This document shows positions 15,592-25,049 of a stretch of DNA of 64,000 nt, piece by piece (position 1 is the first letter of the stretch; each line of letters opens with the position of its first letter). Origin of the DNA: Chitinimonas sp. BJYL2 (GTDB taxonomy: Bacteria; Pseudomonadota; Gammaproteobacteria; Burkholderiales; Chitinimonadaceae); assembly GCF_027257935.1 (NCBI RefSeq), contig NZ_JANZKW010000004.1, forward strand, positions 1 to 64,000, written 5' to 3'. Made by a program: the position numbers and the translations under genes. The notes under the pieces were generated by a model. The model was not told the origin of the DNA, did not search any database, and saw only the letters and a program-made list of their open reading frames with translations.

Positions 15592-17451
15592 TCAGAGAAA
15601 GCGGGCCGGGTCCACCGCCTGGACCAGTTCACGCGGCAGCGGCAGCGGTTCGCCTTCGATCTGGCTGGCGAGCAGTTCGGCCATCAAACCGCTCCAGACC
15701 AATCCGCGGGCACCAAACCCGCTGATCACATACAGGCCAGGCTGGCGTGGCGCCAGATGGAGGCTGCCTGCATGTTTAGACTGAAAGGCGCCGGCATCCG
15801 CGACTGGGCCAACCACAGGCAGCCGGTCGGCGGTGCCGGGGCGCTCGCAGCGGCGACCGGCCACCAGCGATTCGGCGTTCAATGGCACCCCCATCTCCGC
15901 CAGCAGTGCCAGATTGGCGGTGTGCAGTTCCGCATCCGTCTGCCCCGGTGAGGCCGGCGAGGAGCCCAGGCAAGCCGTGCCTTCAAAGCCCGGCGTGAGA
16001 TAGCCCGCCCGGCAGACCACGGCTTGGTTGGCTGGCAGCGCCACGCCAGCCAGATGGCTGACATAGCGTGTGTCACGCCCTAATGCCAGTGCTGGCGCAA
16101 AGCGGCTTGCATCGGCAGCATTGGCCAGGATCAGCACCGGTGCCTCTGCCAGCAGCTCGCCCTGCGCATCACGAATCTGCCAGTCCCCGTCCTTGCGTTC
16201 AATCTGCGTTACCACCCTGCCCCACTGGTGCTGCAAATGCTCACCGCAGCGATCCAGCAGCGTCTGCACCAATGCCCTTGGCTGCACCCAGCCGGCCTGG
16301 GCAAACCACAAGCCGCCCTGGCTGACCGGCGCACCAGCCAGCGCGCTCGCCTCGCTGGCATCGACATGGCGCGCCAGCGTCGGCGGATAAGCCAGTTCCA
16401 CCGGGATGGCCGCAAAACGGGCCAACTCATCGGCATGGCGGGCAATCTGCAAGGCGCCACTGGGGTGCCAGCCTGTGAAGTCCAGCTGCTTAAACCAACG
16501 CAATCCATACAGGAATGCGGCGCGCGCCAATCGGGTTTGCGGATTGTCGTCTGCTGACACCACGGGGCGATATGCACCGGCCAGGTTGCCCGATGCGCCT
16601 TGGGCGGGGCCGGTGTTGCCATCCACCAAGGTCACTCGCCAACCGCGCAGGGTGAGTCGCTCGGCCACCGCCGCCCCGGCCATGCCGGCCCCGATGATGA
16701 TCGCGCGTCGCTCGCCCTGATAGGTTTCATCGGTACGCCGGCCGCGAAACACACCGGTGAGCATCTGCCGCTTGCTCCCAAAGCCGGCCTGACGCTCCAC
16801 AGCAAAGCCGGCCGCCTCCAGACCGCGACGTACATGGCCGGCAACCGTATAGGTCGCCAAGGTCGCCTCGCTGGCCGCAAGCCGGGTGAACTGCTTGTAG
16901 AGGGCCTCCTGCCAGAGCTCGGGATTTTTGGCGGGCGAGAAGCCATCCAGAAAGAAGGCGTCCACCCGCGCCGGCAGACGCGGCAACCAGTCGAGTGCAT
17001 CACCCAGCAATAACGTCAGCGTCACGGCACCACCATCGAGTTCGATGCGATGGATGCCGGTGACCAGCTCGGGCCAGTTGGCCTGCAATTGCGCCGCCAG
17101 TTCCGCCAGATCGGGCTCGGCTTGCAGCAAGCTCGCATGCAAATGAGCCAGATCGGCGCGGGTGAACGGGTGCAGCTCACAGGAAATGAAGTGTAGCCGC
17201 CGCGTGCGGGCTGGATCGCGACGCCACGCCTGCCAGGTCGCCAGAAAACTCAGGCCCAGGCCAAAGCCGGTTTCAGCGATAACGAAGCGATCCCGCCCCT
17301 GCCAGCGCTGCGGTAGGCCATTGCCGGCCAGAAATACCGAACGTGCCTGTGCCAGCCCGCCCGATTGCGAGTGGTAGATATCGTCGAACGCTGGCGAGTA
17401 CGGGATACCGTCTTTGGTCAGCGCGAGTTGGGCGGCTTGGAGTCCGATCAT
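15592..17451 (-). CDS. mnmC: Bifunctional tRNA modification enzyme MnmC
   Basis: A 619-aa fusion. The N-terminal SAM methyltransferase (residues 1-240) has ETGFGLGLSFLATWQAW and the DUF752-type FFLDGFSPAKNPELW. The C-terminal half is an FAD oxidoreductase with dinucleotide motif IIIGAGMAGAAVAERL near residue 247 and closing VISGFGARGLVWSGLMAELLAS. It finishes the cmnm5/mnm5 side chain at U34 of certain tRNAs. Length fits the family. The ATG at 17451 follows an in-frame TTG that I did not use. It lies after lysS, with a terminator between them. Confidence 0.93.
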   Translation of the reverse strand: MIGLQAAQLALTKDGIPYSPAFDDIYHSQSGGLAQARSVFLAGNGLPQRWQGRDRFVIAETGFGLGLSFLATWQAWRRDPARTRRLHFISCELHPFTRADLAHLHASLLQAEPDLAELAAQLQANWPELVTGIHRIELDGGAVTLTLLLGDALDWLPRLPARVDAFFLDGFSPAKNPELWQEALYKQFTRLAASEATLATYTVAGHVRRGLEAAGFAVERQAGFGSKRQMLTGVFRGRRTDETYQGERRAIIIGAGMAGAAVAERLTLRGWRVTLVDGNTGPAQGASGNLAGAYRPVVSADDNPQTRLARAAFLYGLRWFKQLDFTGWHPSGALQIARHADELARFAAIPVELAYPPTLARHVDASEASALAGAPVSQGGLWFAQAGWVQPRALVQTLLDRCGEHLQHQWGRVVTQIERKDGDWQIRDAQGELLAEAPVLILANAADASRFAPALALGRDTRYVSHLAGVALPANQAVVCRAGYLTPGFEGTACLGSSPASPGQTDAELHTANLALLAEMGVPLNAESLVAGRRCERPGTADRLPVVGPVADAGAFQSKHAGSLHLAPRQPGLYVISGFGARGLVWSGLMAELLASQIEGEPLPLPRELVQAVDPARFL

Positions 17452-17463
17452 GGTGGGCAATGC

Positions 17464-17492
17464 AAAAAGGCGCGGAAAACCGCGCCTTTTTT
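17464..17492 (-). terminator. Terminator between lysS and mnmC
   Basis: GGCGCGG-AAAA-CCGCGCC with A-run and T-run on the two sides, so it can work in both directions. It would end the lysS transcript, placing mnmC under its own promoter or read-through. Confidence 0.8.
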
Positions 17493-17512
17493 CCTGTTGG
17501 CCTTATGTGGCA

Positions 17513-19018
17513 TCAATCTTCGCGGCGCATCTGCGGGAACAGGATCACGTCACGGATGCTCGGGGCATCGGTCAGCAGCATGACCAGACGGTCGATACCG
17601 ATGCCGCAACCACCGGCGGGCGGCATGCCGTATTCGAGCGCCTTGATGTAGTCGGCGTCGTAATGCATGGCTTCATCGTCGCCGGCGTCCTTCTGGCGGA
17701 CCTGGTCGAGGAAACGCTCGGCCTGGTCTTCCGGGTCGTTCAGTTCCGAGAAACCGTTGGCCAGCTCACGGCCCACCACAAACAGCTCGAAACGCTCGGT
17801 AATGCCGGGGCGGCTGTCCGAACCACGGGCCAGCGGCGAGATTTCGACCGGGTAGTCGATGATGTAGGTCGGATCCCACAGCTTGGTCTCGGTGGTTTCC
17901 TCGAACAGGCTGAATTGGAGGCCCGAAATGCCGCTAGTGGCAAAACTCTTGCCACCCAACTTCTCGATCTCGGCCTTGAGCCATACGCGATCATTGAGCT
18001 GCGCTTCGCTGTAGTGCGAGTTGTACTTGAGGATGGCCTGCACCACGGTGAGGCGCTCGAAGGGCTTGGACAGATCCACCATCTTGCCCTGGTATTCGAT
18101 GACGGCATGGCCATTCACGGCACGCGAGCACTCGCGGATCACCTGTTCAGTCAGGTCCATCATGCGGCGGTAGTCGCAGTAGGCCTCGTAGAACTCCATC
18201 ATGGTGAACTCGGGGTTGTGGCGCGTGCTCATCCCCTCATTGCGGAAGTTGCGGTTGATTTCGAACACGCGCTCCATGCCACCCACAACCAGACGCTTCA
18301 GATACAGCTCCGGCGCAATGCGCAGGTACAGCGGCATATCGAGTGCGTTGTGGTGCGTCACGAACGGCTTGGCGGCAGCGCCGCCCGGAATCGGGTGCAT
18401 CATCGGCGTTTCGACTTCGAGGTAGCTTTCGCTCACCATCACTTCGCGCACCTTCTGCACGATCTTGCTGCGCTTGATAAAGGTATCGCGGCTTTGCTCG
18501 TTGGTGATCAGGTCGAGGTAACGCTGACGATACTTCTGTTCCTGATCGGTCATGCCGTGGAACTTCTCGGGCAGCGGACGCAACGACTTCGCCAGCAGGC
18601 GGATCTGCGTAGCCTGCACGCTCAGCTCGCCGGTCTTGGTCTTCATCAGCGTCCCAACAGCACCGACGATATCACCCAGATCCCAGTGCTTGAACGCAGC
18701 CAGCGCTTCTTCGCCGACCTTGTCGAGCGCGATATAGAGCTGGATACGGCCCGAACCATCCTGCAGCGTGGCGAACGCCGCCTTGCCCATGACACGCTTG
18801 AGCATCATGCGGCCAGCCACCGAGACTTCGATCGCATCGGCTTCCAGCGCTTCTTTCTCCGCGCCATCGTGTTTGGCATGCAGATCAGCAGCCAGATGCT
18901 TGCGCTCGAAATCGTTGGGGAATGCCGGACCCTGTTTGCGGATTTCAGCCAGTTTGGCGCGGCGTTCGGCCATCAGCTGGTTGTCGTCTAGGGTCAGGGG
19001 GCTGTCTTGTTCGGCCAT
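17513..19018 (-). CDS. lysS: Lysyl-tRNA synthetase, class II
   Basis: A 501-aa class IIb synthetase. It has an N-terminal OB-fold anticodon-binding domain ([21 protein letters not shown], residues 67-88), motif 1 with [15 protein letters not shown]-like residues ([22 protein letters not shown]), motif 2 [23 protein letters not shown], and motif 3 [14 protein letters not shown] at the C-terminus. It charges tRNA-Lys. It lies directly after prfB, an order also found in E. coli (prfB-lysS). Length is normal and no damage is visible. Confidence 0.97.
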   Translation of the reverse strand: MAEQDSPLTLDDNQLMAERRAKLAEIRKQGPAFPNDFERKHLAADLHAKHDGAEKEALEADAIEVSVAGRMMLKRVMGKAAFATLQDGSGRIQLYIALDKVGEEALAAFKHWDLGDIVGAVGTLMKTKTGELSVQATQIRLLAKSLRPLPEKFHGMTDQEQKYRQRYLDLITNEQSRDTFIKRSKIVQKVREVMVSESYLEVETPMMHPIPGGAAAKPFVTHHNALDMPLYLRIAPELYLKRLVVGGMERVFEINRNFRNEGMSTRHNPEFTMMEFYEAYCDYRRMMDLTEQVIRECSRAVNGHAVIEYQGKMVDLSKPFERLTVVQAILKYNSHYSEAQLNDRVWLKAEIEKLGGKSFATSGISGLQFSLFEETTETKLWDPTYIIDYPVEISPLARGSDSRPGITERFELFVVGRELANGFSELNDPEDQAERFLDQVRQKDAGDDEAMHYDADYIKALEYGMPPAGGCGIGIDRLVMLLTDAPSIRDVILFPQMRRED

Positions 19019-19078
19019 GATGTGCTCTTGCTTCGAGGATTGTTCGAATCTTGCTTTGCGTAATGACTAAGGCGGCAA

Positions 19079-20183
19079 TCAGACGCCTTGTTTGAGGCTG
19101 GCCTCGATGAAGATATCGAGATCGCCATCCATCACGCCCTTGACGTTGCCCACTTCCACATTGGTGCGCAGATCCTTGACGCGGCTCTGGTCGAACACGT
19201 ACGAGCGGATCTGGTGGCCCCAGCCGATGTCGGATTTGCCGGCTTCGAGGTTCTGCTGGGCTTCCATGCGCTTGCGCAGCTCGGCTTCATAGAGCTTGGC
19301 GCGTAGCATCTGCATGGCTTCTTCACGGTTGCGGTGTTGCGAGCGGTCGTTCTGGCACTGCACTACAATGCCGGTCGGGTTGTGCGTGATCCGCACGGCC
19401 GAATCGGTCTTGTTGATGTGCTGGCCACCAGCACCTGAGGCGCGATAGGTATCCACGCGCAGATCGGCCGGGTTGATTTCGATTTCGATGCTGTCGTCGA
19501 CTTCAGGGTAGATGAATACCGAGGTGAACGAGGTATGGCGGCGCGCGTTCGAATCGAACGGCGACACACGCACCAGACGGTGCACGCCGGTTTCGGTACG
19601 CAGTCGGCCATAAGCGTATTCGCCGCTGATCTTGAGCGTGCAGCTCTGGATGCCGGCCACTTCGCCTTCGGACTCTTCCATCACTTCAACGGTAAAGCCC
19701 TTGCGCTCGGCGTAGCGGATATACATGCGCATCAGCATGCCGGCCCAGTCCTGGGCCTCGGTACCGCCCGCGCCCGACTGGATGTCGAGGAAGCAGTTGG
19801 CCGGGTCCATCGGGTCCGAGAACATGCGGCGGAATTCCAGATCGGCGATCTTGGCCTCGGCTCCAGCGATATCGTCGGCCACGGCTTGTACCGTATCCCA
19901 GTCCGACTCCTCACGTGCCATGGCGAACAGGTCGCCGCTGTCGGCCACGACCTGGCTGATCTCGTCGAGTACGAGCACCACGCCTTCAAGCAGCTTCTTT
20001 TCCTTGCCCAGCTCCTGCGCCTTCTTGGGGTCTTCCCAGATGCTCGGGTCTTCGGTCAGGCGGTTGACTTCTTCGAGGCGGTCTTTCTTGCCTGCGTAGT
20101 CAAAGATACCTCCGCAGCTCGTCGCCACGGGCGGCGAGGTCGGCGAGGGAGTTATCGATCTGGTTGAGGCGTTCGGCTTCCAT
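19079..20183 (-). CDS. prfB: Peptide chain release factor 2, with programmed +1 frameshift
   Basis: RF2 ends translation at UGA and UAA. The gene starts at ATG 20183 ([11 protein letters not shown]...), reads 27 codons to a TGA at 20100-20102, and goes on in the +1 frame to 19079, giving about 367 aa in all. The second frame holds the GGQ motif ([18 protein letters not shown]) needed for peptide release. The shift site is described separately. Annotation from the second frame alone would lose the true N-terminus. It precedes lysS. The frameshift makes its synthesis autoregulated: low RF2 favours shifting. Confidence 0.96.
20099..20114 (-). promoter_or_regulatory. prfB programmed +1 frameshift signal
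   Basis: The minus strand reads CGGAGG TAT CTT TGA C. A Shine-Dalgarno-like GGAGG sits 3 bases before the CTT slip codon, followed by in-frame TGA and then C, the classic RF2 autoregulation site. Slippage by one base turns TGA C into GAC. Confidence 0.95.
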
Positions 20184-20218
20184 GGCGGCTACGGGATCTG
20201 GCTGGCGGAAACCGGCGA

Positions 20219-21091
20219 TTATACCCCATGACCAGCCGAGGCATGGCCCGACGAGGCATCCACCTCGATGTCCGTCCCAGCCAGCCAATCGGTCACCCGC
20301 GCCCAATGGTGGGCATTGGCTGTACGGAAAAAGCCAAAGTGTCCCATTGGCTTTGCCGCAATGTGCTCACAAGTTATCTGGGCACCCGGGAAGTGGGACA
20401 ACAGATGCGCCACCTGCGCTACCGGGGCGTAGGCCGTGTCGTCTTCAATTGTCAGCGCCCGGACCGAACCCCGATAGCGCTGATAACCAGACACATCCAG
20501 TTGAGGATCATCAAACAGATAATCCGGGCGCAGGCTCCAGTCCCGCCAATCTTGGGCTACGCCAGCAGGAAGCGCAGCCCCCACACCCAGCCATGCCGGT
20601 GCAAACCCGAATACGCGCAGTGACAGTGGCACAGCAAGTCGCCAGGCCGCCAGCATTCTTGGCCAATGCATCCAGCTATAGCGACGCCAGTAGCAGGTTC
20701 CCGATGCGATGAGCAGCGTGGCAGGTACAGACTGAAATGCCGACGCCAGTCCGGTGAGATGTCCGCCTGCACTGTGGCCCAGCAAGCGCACCCGATGCCA
20801 GCCGTCGGCACGAGCAGCCGCCAAGCCCAATGCCGCATCGAGATCGTACCGGCCCCAATCCCTCATCCTTGCAGGATCGCGCGCAGGATGGTCGAAACTC
20901 GACTCCCCGATACCTCGAAAATCGAATGTCAGCACTTCCCATCCCTTGCTAGCCAAAAAGGTTGCCAGCGGGGAGTAGAACTGGCGGCGTACGCCAAGTG
21001 CGCCGGAGATCACCACAACCCCTCGCGACGCACCGTTTACGCCGAACCAGGATGCCGACAACTGCCGACCGTCTGAGCACGTAATTCGCAT
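20219..21091 (-). CDS. Alpha/beta hydrolase, divergent from a MerR regulator
   Basis: A 290-aa protein of the alpha/beta hydrolase fold: GVVVISGALGVRRQFY near residue 24 (oxyanion region), FDFRGIGESS near 56, nucleophile elbow GHSAGG near 104-109 and a late GHFGFF with the likely catalytic His. It has no signal peptide, so it is probably cytoplasmic. The substrate is unknown; such proteins are often called 'alpha/beta hydrolase YheT- or YbhH-like'. It is transcribed away from the MerR gene, and the promoter region has the form expected for MerR control. Its start ATG at 21091 leaves a leader of about 25 bases from the predicted transcription start. Confidence 0.75.
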   Translation of the reverse strand: MRITCSDGRQLSASWFGVNGASRGVVVISGALGVRRQFYSPLATFLASKGWEVLTFDFRGIGESSFDHPARDPARMRDWGRYDLDAALGLAAARADGWHRVRLLGHSAGGHLTGLASAFQSVPATLLIASGTCYWRRYSWMHWPRMLAAWRLAVPLSLRVFGFAPAWLGVGAALPAGVAQDWRDWSLRPDYLFDDPQLDVSGYQRYRGSVRALTIEDDTAYAPVAQVAHLLSHFPGAQITCEHIAAKPMGHFGFFRTANAHHWARVTDWLAGTDIEVDASSGHASAGHGV

Positions 21092-21123
21092 GTCTTTTCC
21101 CTCGTCTGTTCAAGTCGAGGCAC

Positions 21124-21155
21124 ATGCTAGAGTGTCAAGCTGGGTTGACAGTCAA
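21124..21155 (-). promoter_or_regulatory. MerR-type promoter with operator dyad for the hydrolase gene
   Basis: On the minus strand TTGACT (21150-21155) and TAGCAT (21124-21129) are 20 bp apart, longer than the usual 17, which is the hallmark of MerR-activated promoters. A perfect dyad TGTCAA-N6-TTGACA (21133-21150) fills the spacer. Confidence 0.5.
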
Positions 21156-21165
21156 GCAGGAAACA

Positions 21166-21546
21166 ATGCGAATTGCAGAACTGGAGACAGCGAGCAACTT
21201 GCCACGCAGCACGATTCGCTACTACGAGCAGATCGGACTTTTATCGCCCGTCCGGCGTGATCAGAACGGTTATCGGACCTATGATCGGCACCACCTGACC
21301 GAGCTGATTTTCATCAGCAAAGCACAGTTCGTCGGCTTCACCCTCGACGAGGTGCGCCCAGCGCTGGATAAGTTGCGTGCCCCACCCGAGCACTGCGAAG
21401 CGCTACTGGCAAGCTTGCACAACAAACGCCGCGAAATCCTGCTCATTATCGAGCAGGAGCATCAGCGCCTGGCAACACTTGACCGCTTGATTGAACGCTT
21501 TGCAGGCGGCGATCCACCCGCTGCAGCGCCTGTGCAAACACCTTAA
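21166..21546 (+). CDS. MerR-family transcriptional regulator
   Basis: A 126-aa regulator starting at ATG 21166 (AGCAGGAAACA upstream). The N-terminal winged helix reads [39 protein letters not shown], the standard MerR recognition pattern, followed by a dimer helix with [14 protein letters not shown]. No Cys cluster for metals is present in the C-terminus except one isolated Cys (EHCEALL), so a metal sensor is unlikely; the effector is unknown. It most likely controls the divergent alpha/beta hydrolase and itself. Its stop overlaps the convergent rlmB stop by four bases. Confidence 0.85.
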   Translation: MRIAELETASNLPRSTIRYYEQIGLLSPVRRDQNGYRTYDRHHLTELIFISKAQFVGFTLDEVRPALDKLRAPPEHCEALLASLHNKRREILLIIEQEHQRLATLDRLIERFAGGDPPAAAPVQTP

Positions 21547-22298
21547 CGCCTGGCTTCACCTGCCATGACACGCTGGCGCCGCGTCTCCGCCACGCAAATG
21601 CCGCTGGCCACCGAGACATTGAGGCTCTCCACCGAGCCAAACATGGGAATGCTGACGAGGACATCGCAATGCTCGCGCGTGAGCCGGCGCATGCCCTGCC
21701 CTTCGGCGCCCATCACCCAGGCCAGCGGGCCGGTCTGGTCGAAGTGGAACAGGTCGGTTTGCGTATCCATATCGGTGCCGGCAATCCAGATGCCTGCGTC
21801 CTTGATATCGCGCAGCGTACGCGCCAGATTGGTCGCCACGATGTAGGGCACCACTTCGGCTGCACCGCATGCCACTTTGGACACCGTGGCATTGATACCT
21901 ACCGATTTGTCCTTGGGCGCAATCACCGCATGGACGCCCATGGCATCGGCCACGCGCAGGCAGGCGCCGAGGTTATGCGGGTCAGTAATGCCGTCCAGAA
22001 TCAACAACAGTGCGGGTTCTGTCAGGTCTTCGAGCACGTCTTCGAGGGCGACGACCTGCTTGTTGGCGTCGATCACGGCTACCACGCCCTGATGTCCCAG
22101 ATGTCCAGCCAAGCCATCGAGCCGCGATACCTCCACCGGCATGATGCGGATGCCTTGCTGCTCGGCCAGCTTGAGCAGGCCCGTCATGCGTGGATCGTGG
22201 CGCTCCTTGGCTACGTAAAGTTCAAGCACGCTGCTGGGCAAGCGTGACAGGCGGGCAGTCACGGCGTGGAAGCCATGCAGAACACGTTTATTGGCCAT
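21543..22298 (-). CDS. rlmB: 23S rRNA 2'-O-methyltransferase RlmB (Gm2251)
   Basis: A 251-aa SPOUT-class methyltransferase. The N-terminal substrate-binding part starts [14 protein letters not shown]. The knotted C-terminal domain carries the three TrmH motifs: [33 protein letters not shown], and [19 protein letters not shown]. It methylates the 23S rRNA P-loop guanosine 2251. It is the last gene of the unit PilZ-protein/rpfE-like/recJ/rlmB, 12 bases after recJ. Confidence 0.93.
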   Translation of the reverse strand: MANKRVLHGFHAVTARLSRLPSSVLELYVAKERHDPRMTGLLKLAEQQGIRIMPVEVSRLDGLAGHLGHQGVVAVIDANKQVVALEDVLEDLTEPALLLILDGITDPHNLGACLRVADAMGVHAVIAPKDKSVGINATVSKVACGAAEVVPYIVATNLARTLRDIKDAGIWIAGTDMDTQTDLFHFDQTGPLAWVMGAEGQGMRRLTREHCDVLVSIPMFGSVESLNVSVASGICVAETRRQRVMAGEARR

Positions 22299-22310
22299 GA
22301 GTCGAATTCC

Positions 22311-23996
22311 TTACTGAGCAAAATCGAGCAGCAACTGCAAGCTGCGCCTGCCCTGCCACTCGTTGACGGATAACTGGTACACGGCATCCACCTGATCGGG
22401 CAGTGGTTCATCGTGCTGGAAATACATGGCATCGAACTGCTGGCCGCGGCCATTCGCCAAGGACAGCTTGAGGTGCTTCTCGCCCACAATGCGTTGCTGC
22501 ACCACGCGGAACTGCCCCACAAACCGTGGCGCCGGGAAGCCTTGACCCCAGACACGGCCATCCAGCCGTTCAGCCAGATCCAATGTCATGGCGGCGCTAT
22601 CGAGTTCGCCATCGGTTTCAATCGTGCGGTGCAGTGCTTGGGCATCCATGAGTTCCCGGCAAACGGTCTCGAATGCCAGCGCAAAGGGCTTGAGTGCCGC
22701 TTCGCTAGCCAGCGTGAGCCCGGCTGCCATGGCATGTCCACCAAAGCGCTGGATGAGTTCGGGATGGCGTTTGGACACCAGGTCCAGCGCATCGCGCAGG
22801 TGCAGACCGGGTATGGAGCGCCCCGAACCCTTGATACCGCCCTCGCCGGCATCGGCAAACACGATGGCCGGCCGGTGGTGCTTATCCTTGAGGCGACTGG
22901 CCAGCAACCCCACCACGCCTTGGTGAAAATCGGCATCGAACAAGGTAATCGTGTACTGGTTGCCCACATCCACCTTGGCCAGCGTGGCTTCGGCCGCGTT
23001 CTGCATGCCGGCTTCAATATCACGGCGTTCACGGTTGAGCTGATCGAGCTGGCGCGCCATGGCCAGTGCCTGATCGGCATCATCGGTAGTGAGACAGGCA
23101 ATGCCCAAGCTCATGTCGTCGAGCCGGCCCGCGGCATTGAGGCGCGGGCCAAGCATGAAGCCCAGATCAAACGCACTGGCACGGCGTGGCTCGCGGCCAG
23201 CGGCGCGATAGAGTGCATCAATGCCGGCACAGGCCTTGCCGGTACGCATCCGTTTGAGACCCTGATCGACCAGGATGCGGTTGTTGGCATCGAGCTTGAC
23301 CACATCGGCCACCGTGCCCAAGGCAACCAGATCCAGCAATACCGCCAGATTCGGGCCCGATTCTTCACCGAATGCGCCACGTCGGCGCAGTTCTGCACGC
23401 AGCCCCAGCAAGGTGTAGAACATCACGCCCACCCCGGCCAGATGCTTGCTGCCAAAGGTACAGCCTGGCTGGTTGGGATTGACGATAGGCGCATCGGGTA
23501 AGGCATCGCCGGGCAAATGGTGATCGGTCACCAGCACCTCAATGCCTAGCGCCTTGGCGCGCGCCACACCGGCAACGCTGGCGATACCGTTATCCACGGT
23601 CACAATCAGCTTGGGTTTGCGCGTAGCGGCAAGGTCAACGATTTCGGGTGTAAGGCCATAGCCGTACTCGAAGCGATTGGGCACCAGGAAATCCACCACG
23701 GCACCCAGCAAGCGCAGGCCGCGCAGACCCACGGCACAGGCAGTGGCACCATCGGCATCGTAGTCGGCCACGATCAGGATGCGTTCTTGCGCGGTAATCG
23801 CATCGGCCAGCCTTGCGGCTACTGCACTCAGGCCTAACAAACCATCCGGCGGAAGCAGGTGGCGCAGCTCGGTTTCCAGTTCGCCTGCATCATGCACGCC
23901 ACGCGCAGCGTAGACGCGGGCCTCCACCGGGTGCAGGCCTGCTTGCAGCAAGGCTTGCTCGGCATCGGCGGGAACAGCTCGGGTCAGTATCTGCAT
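22311..23996 (-). CDS. recJ: Single-strand-specific 5'-3' exonuclease RecJ
   Basis: A 561-aa DHH-family nuclease. It shows motif I VADYDADGATA (D78, D80, D82), motif II TVDNGIA, motif III TDHHLPGD, a later GGHAMAAGL (DHHA1 domain), and a C-terminal OB-like tail. RecJ acts in RecFOR recombination and mismatch and base-excision repair. It starts 6 bases after the rpfE-like gene and is followed by rlmB. Length is normal. Confidence 0.96.
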   Translation of the reverse strand: MQILTRAVPADAEQALLQAGLHPVEARVYAARGVHDAGELETELRHLLPPDGLLGLSAVAARLADAITAQERILIVADYDADGATACAVGLRGLRLLGAVVDFLVPNRFEYGYGLTPEIVDLAATRKPKLIVTVDNGIASVAGVARAKALGIEVLVTDHHLPGDALPDAPIVNPNQPGCTFGSKHLAGVGVMFYTLLGLRAELRRRGAFGEESGPNLAVLLDLVALGTVADVVKLDANNRILVDQGLKRMRTGKACAGIDALYRAAGREPRRASAFDLGFMLGPRLNAAGRLDDMSLGIACLTTDDADQALAMARQLDQLNRERRDIEAGMQNAAEATLAKVDVGNQYTITLFDADFHQGVVGLLASRLKDKHHRPAIVFADAGEGGIKGSGRSIPGLHLRDALDLVSKRHPELIQRFGGHAMAAGLTLASEAALKPFALAFETVCRELMDAQALHRTIETDGELDSAAMTLDLAERLDGRVWGQGFPAPRFVGQFRVVQQRIVGEKHLKLSLANGRGQQFDAMYFQHDEPLPDQVDAVYQLSVNEWQGRRSLQLLLDFAQ

Positions 23997-24002
23997 GGCT
24001 GG

Positions 24003-24998
24003 TCAATCCGCCACTGGTTCAGCCAGCAGCTTGCGCAAGTTGACCGGTCGACGCCAGATTTTCCAGCGATCAGCGCGCGAAATCCGGACACTCAAGCCTT
24101 GCCGATGCCCCGGCAATATCAGGTTGAGCCCCTCACTCTGCATGGCCGGGCCCAGCCACCGCGTCTGCAGATCGGCCAGTGCGGCCTGCCAACCTGTCAC
24201 ATCGCCACGACGCGCGAACTCGCTCAAGTTGTCGAGCCAGACGATGCTGTCCGGTGCCGCTTGATCCAGCGAATCGGGCAGATCGCAAATCACTACGCCG
24301 GCCGCGTGCGCCAAGGCGCGTATATCGAAAGCCCGAGCATGCAATGTGTGGCAGGTAGGTGCTCCGACTCGCACCACCGGCCCCTCGCCCCACAGCCAGA
24401 TTGAATTGACAGTAGGCCGGCCGGACTGCTCGCGCAGATCGTTAACGGGATGGGTGTACAGCAGCATCTGCATTTCATTGAGCAGCTTGTGCCATTGCAG
24501 CGCGCGCGGGCCGGTAGGCAGATGCTGATGGATGTTCTGACCTACAACCGCGTGCAGCGGCGTGGTCAGGCAATCTGCCGGCTGTGGCAACTGCACATAC
24601 CAGCGCGAGGGCGTCGGTGCATGAAAACGCATGCCGTCCTCGGCGTAGAGCTGGTTCAGCGATGTCACCAGCGCATCCGCTTCGGACTGACTGATCGCCA
24701 GCAGGGTAGCGTCGAACAGCAAGGCACGATCACGATCCGCGCGCAGGTGTACGGGATCTGCGCGCAACCAGTGGCCGTCCTGTGCATCAGGCATATCCAT
24801 CGCGAGGCCCGCCTGTGCCATACCGGCGCCAGCCAAGCCCAGTGCCTGCAATGGCCAGACTGCCGTGGCACCGGGCAGTGTGCTCACGGTGGCACGGCCC
24901 AAGGCGGCGGCGAGTGTTGCGATATCCATGCCGTCCAGCCAGGAGAAACCGGGCTGGGCAGGCAGATACAGATCGGGAATGACGAGGGTGATGGACAT
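24003..24998 (-). CDS. RpfE-like conserved protein
   Basis: A 331-aa protein that I match, with moderate confidence, to the 'regulatory protein RpfE type' / COG4255 group found next to recJ in Xanthomonas and betaproteobacteria. Typical points are the opening ITLVIPDLYLP, HWLRADPVHLRADRDRALLFD, and a C-terminal WLDNLSEFARRGD. Its fold is thought to be alkaline-phosphatase/phosphoglycerate-mutase like, but no metal site is evident and no reaction is known. ATG 24998 is chosen; a longer in-frame start lies at 25025. In Xanthomonas the rpf region also carries prfB, lysS and recJ, all present within this window. Confidence 0.65.
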   Translation of the reverse strand: MSITLVIPDLYLPAQPGFSWLDGMDIATLAAALGRATVSTLPGATAVWPLQALGLAGAGMAQAGLAMDMPDAQDGHWLRADPVHLRADRDRALLFDATLLAISQSEADALVTSLNQLYAEDGMRFHAPTPSRWYVQLPQPADCLTTPLHAVVGQNIHQHLPTGPRALQWHKLLNEMQMLLYTHPVNDLREQSGRPTVNSIWLWGEGPVVRVGAPTCHTLHARAFDIRALAHAAGVVICDLPDSLDQAAPDSIVWLDNLSEFARRGDVTGWQAALADLQTRWLGPAMQSEGLNLILPGHRQGLSVRISRADRWKIWRRPVNLRKLLAEPVAD

Positions 24999-25049
24999 CG
25001 GTATCACTGGCTGGGCAAGTCGCAAGGCACGCGCCCGGCAAATCGCGGT

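Noticed and set aside
17414-18991. Plus-strand open frame of 525 codons opposite lysS
   Set aside because: It is a shadow of lysS; the lysS motifs are complete on the minus strand and no plus-strand signals are present.
22413-23501. Plus-strand open frame opposite recJ
   Set aside because: recJ is intact on the minus strand, and the frame has no family features.
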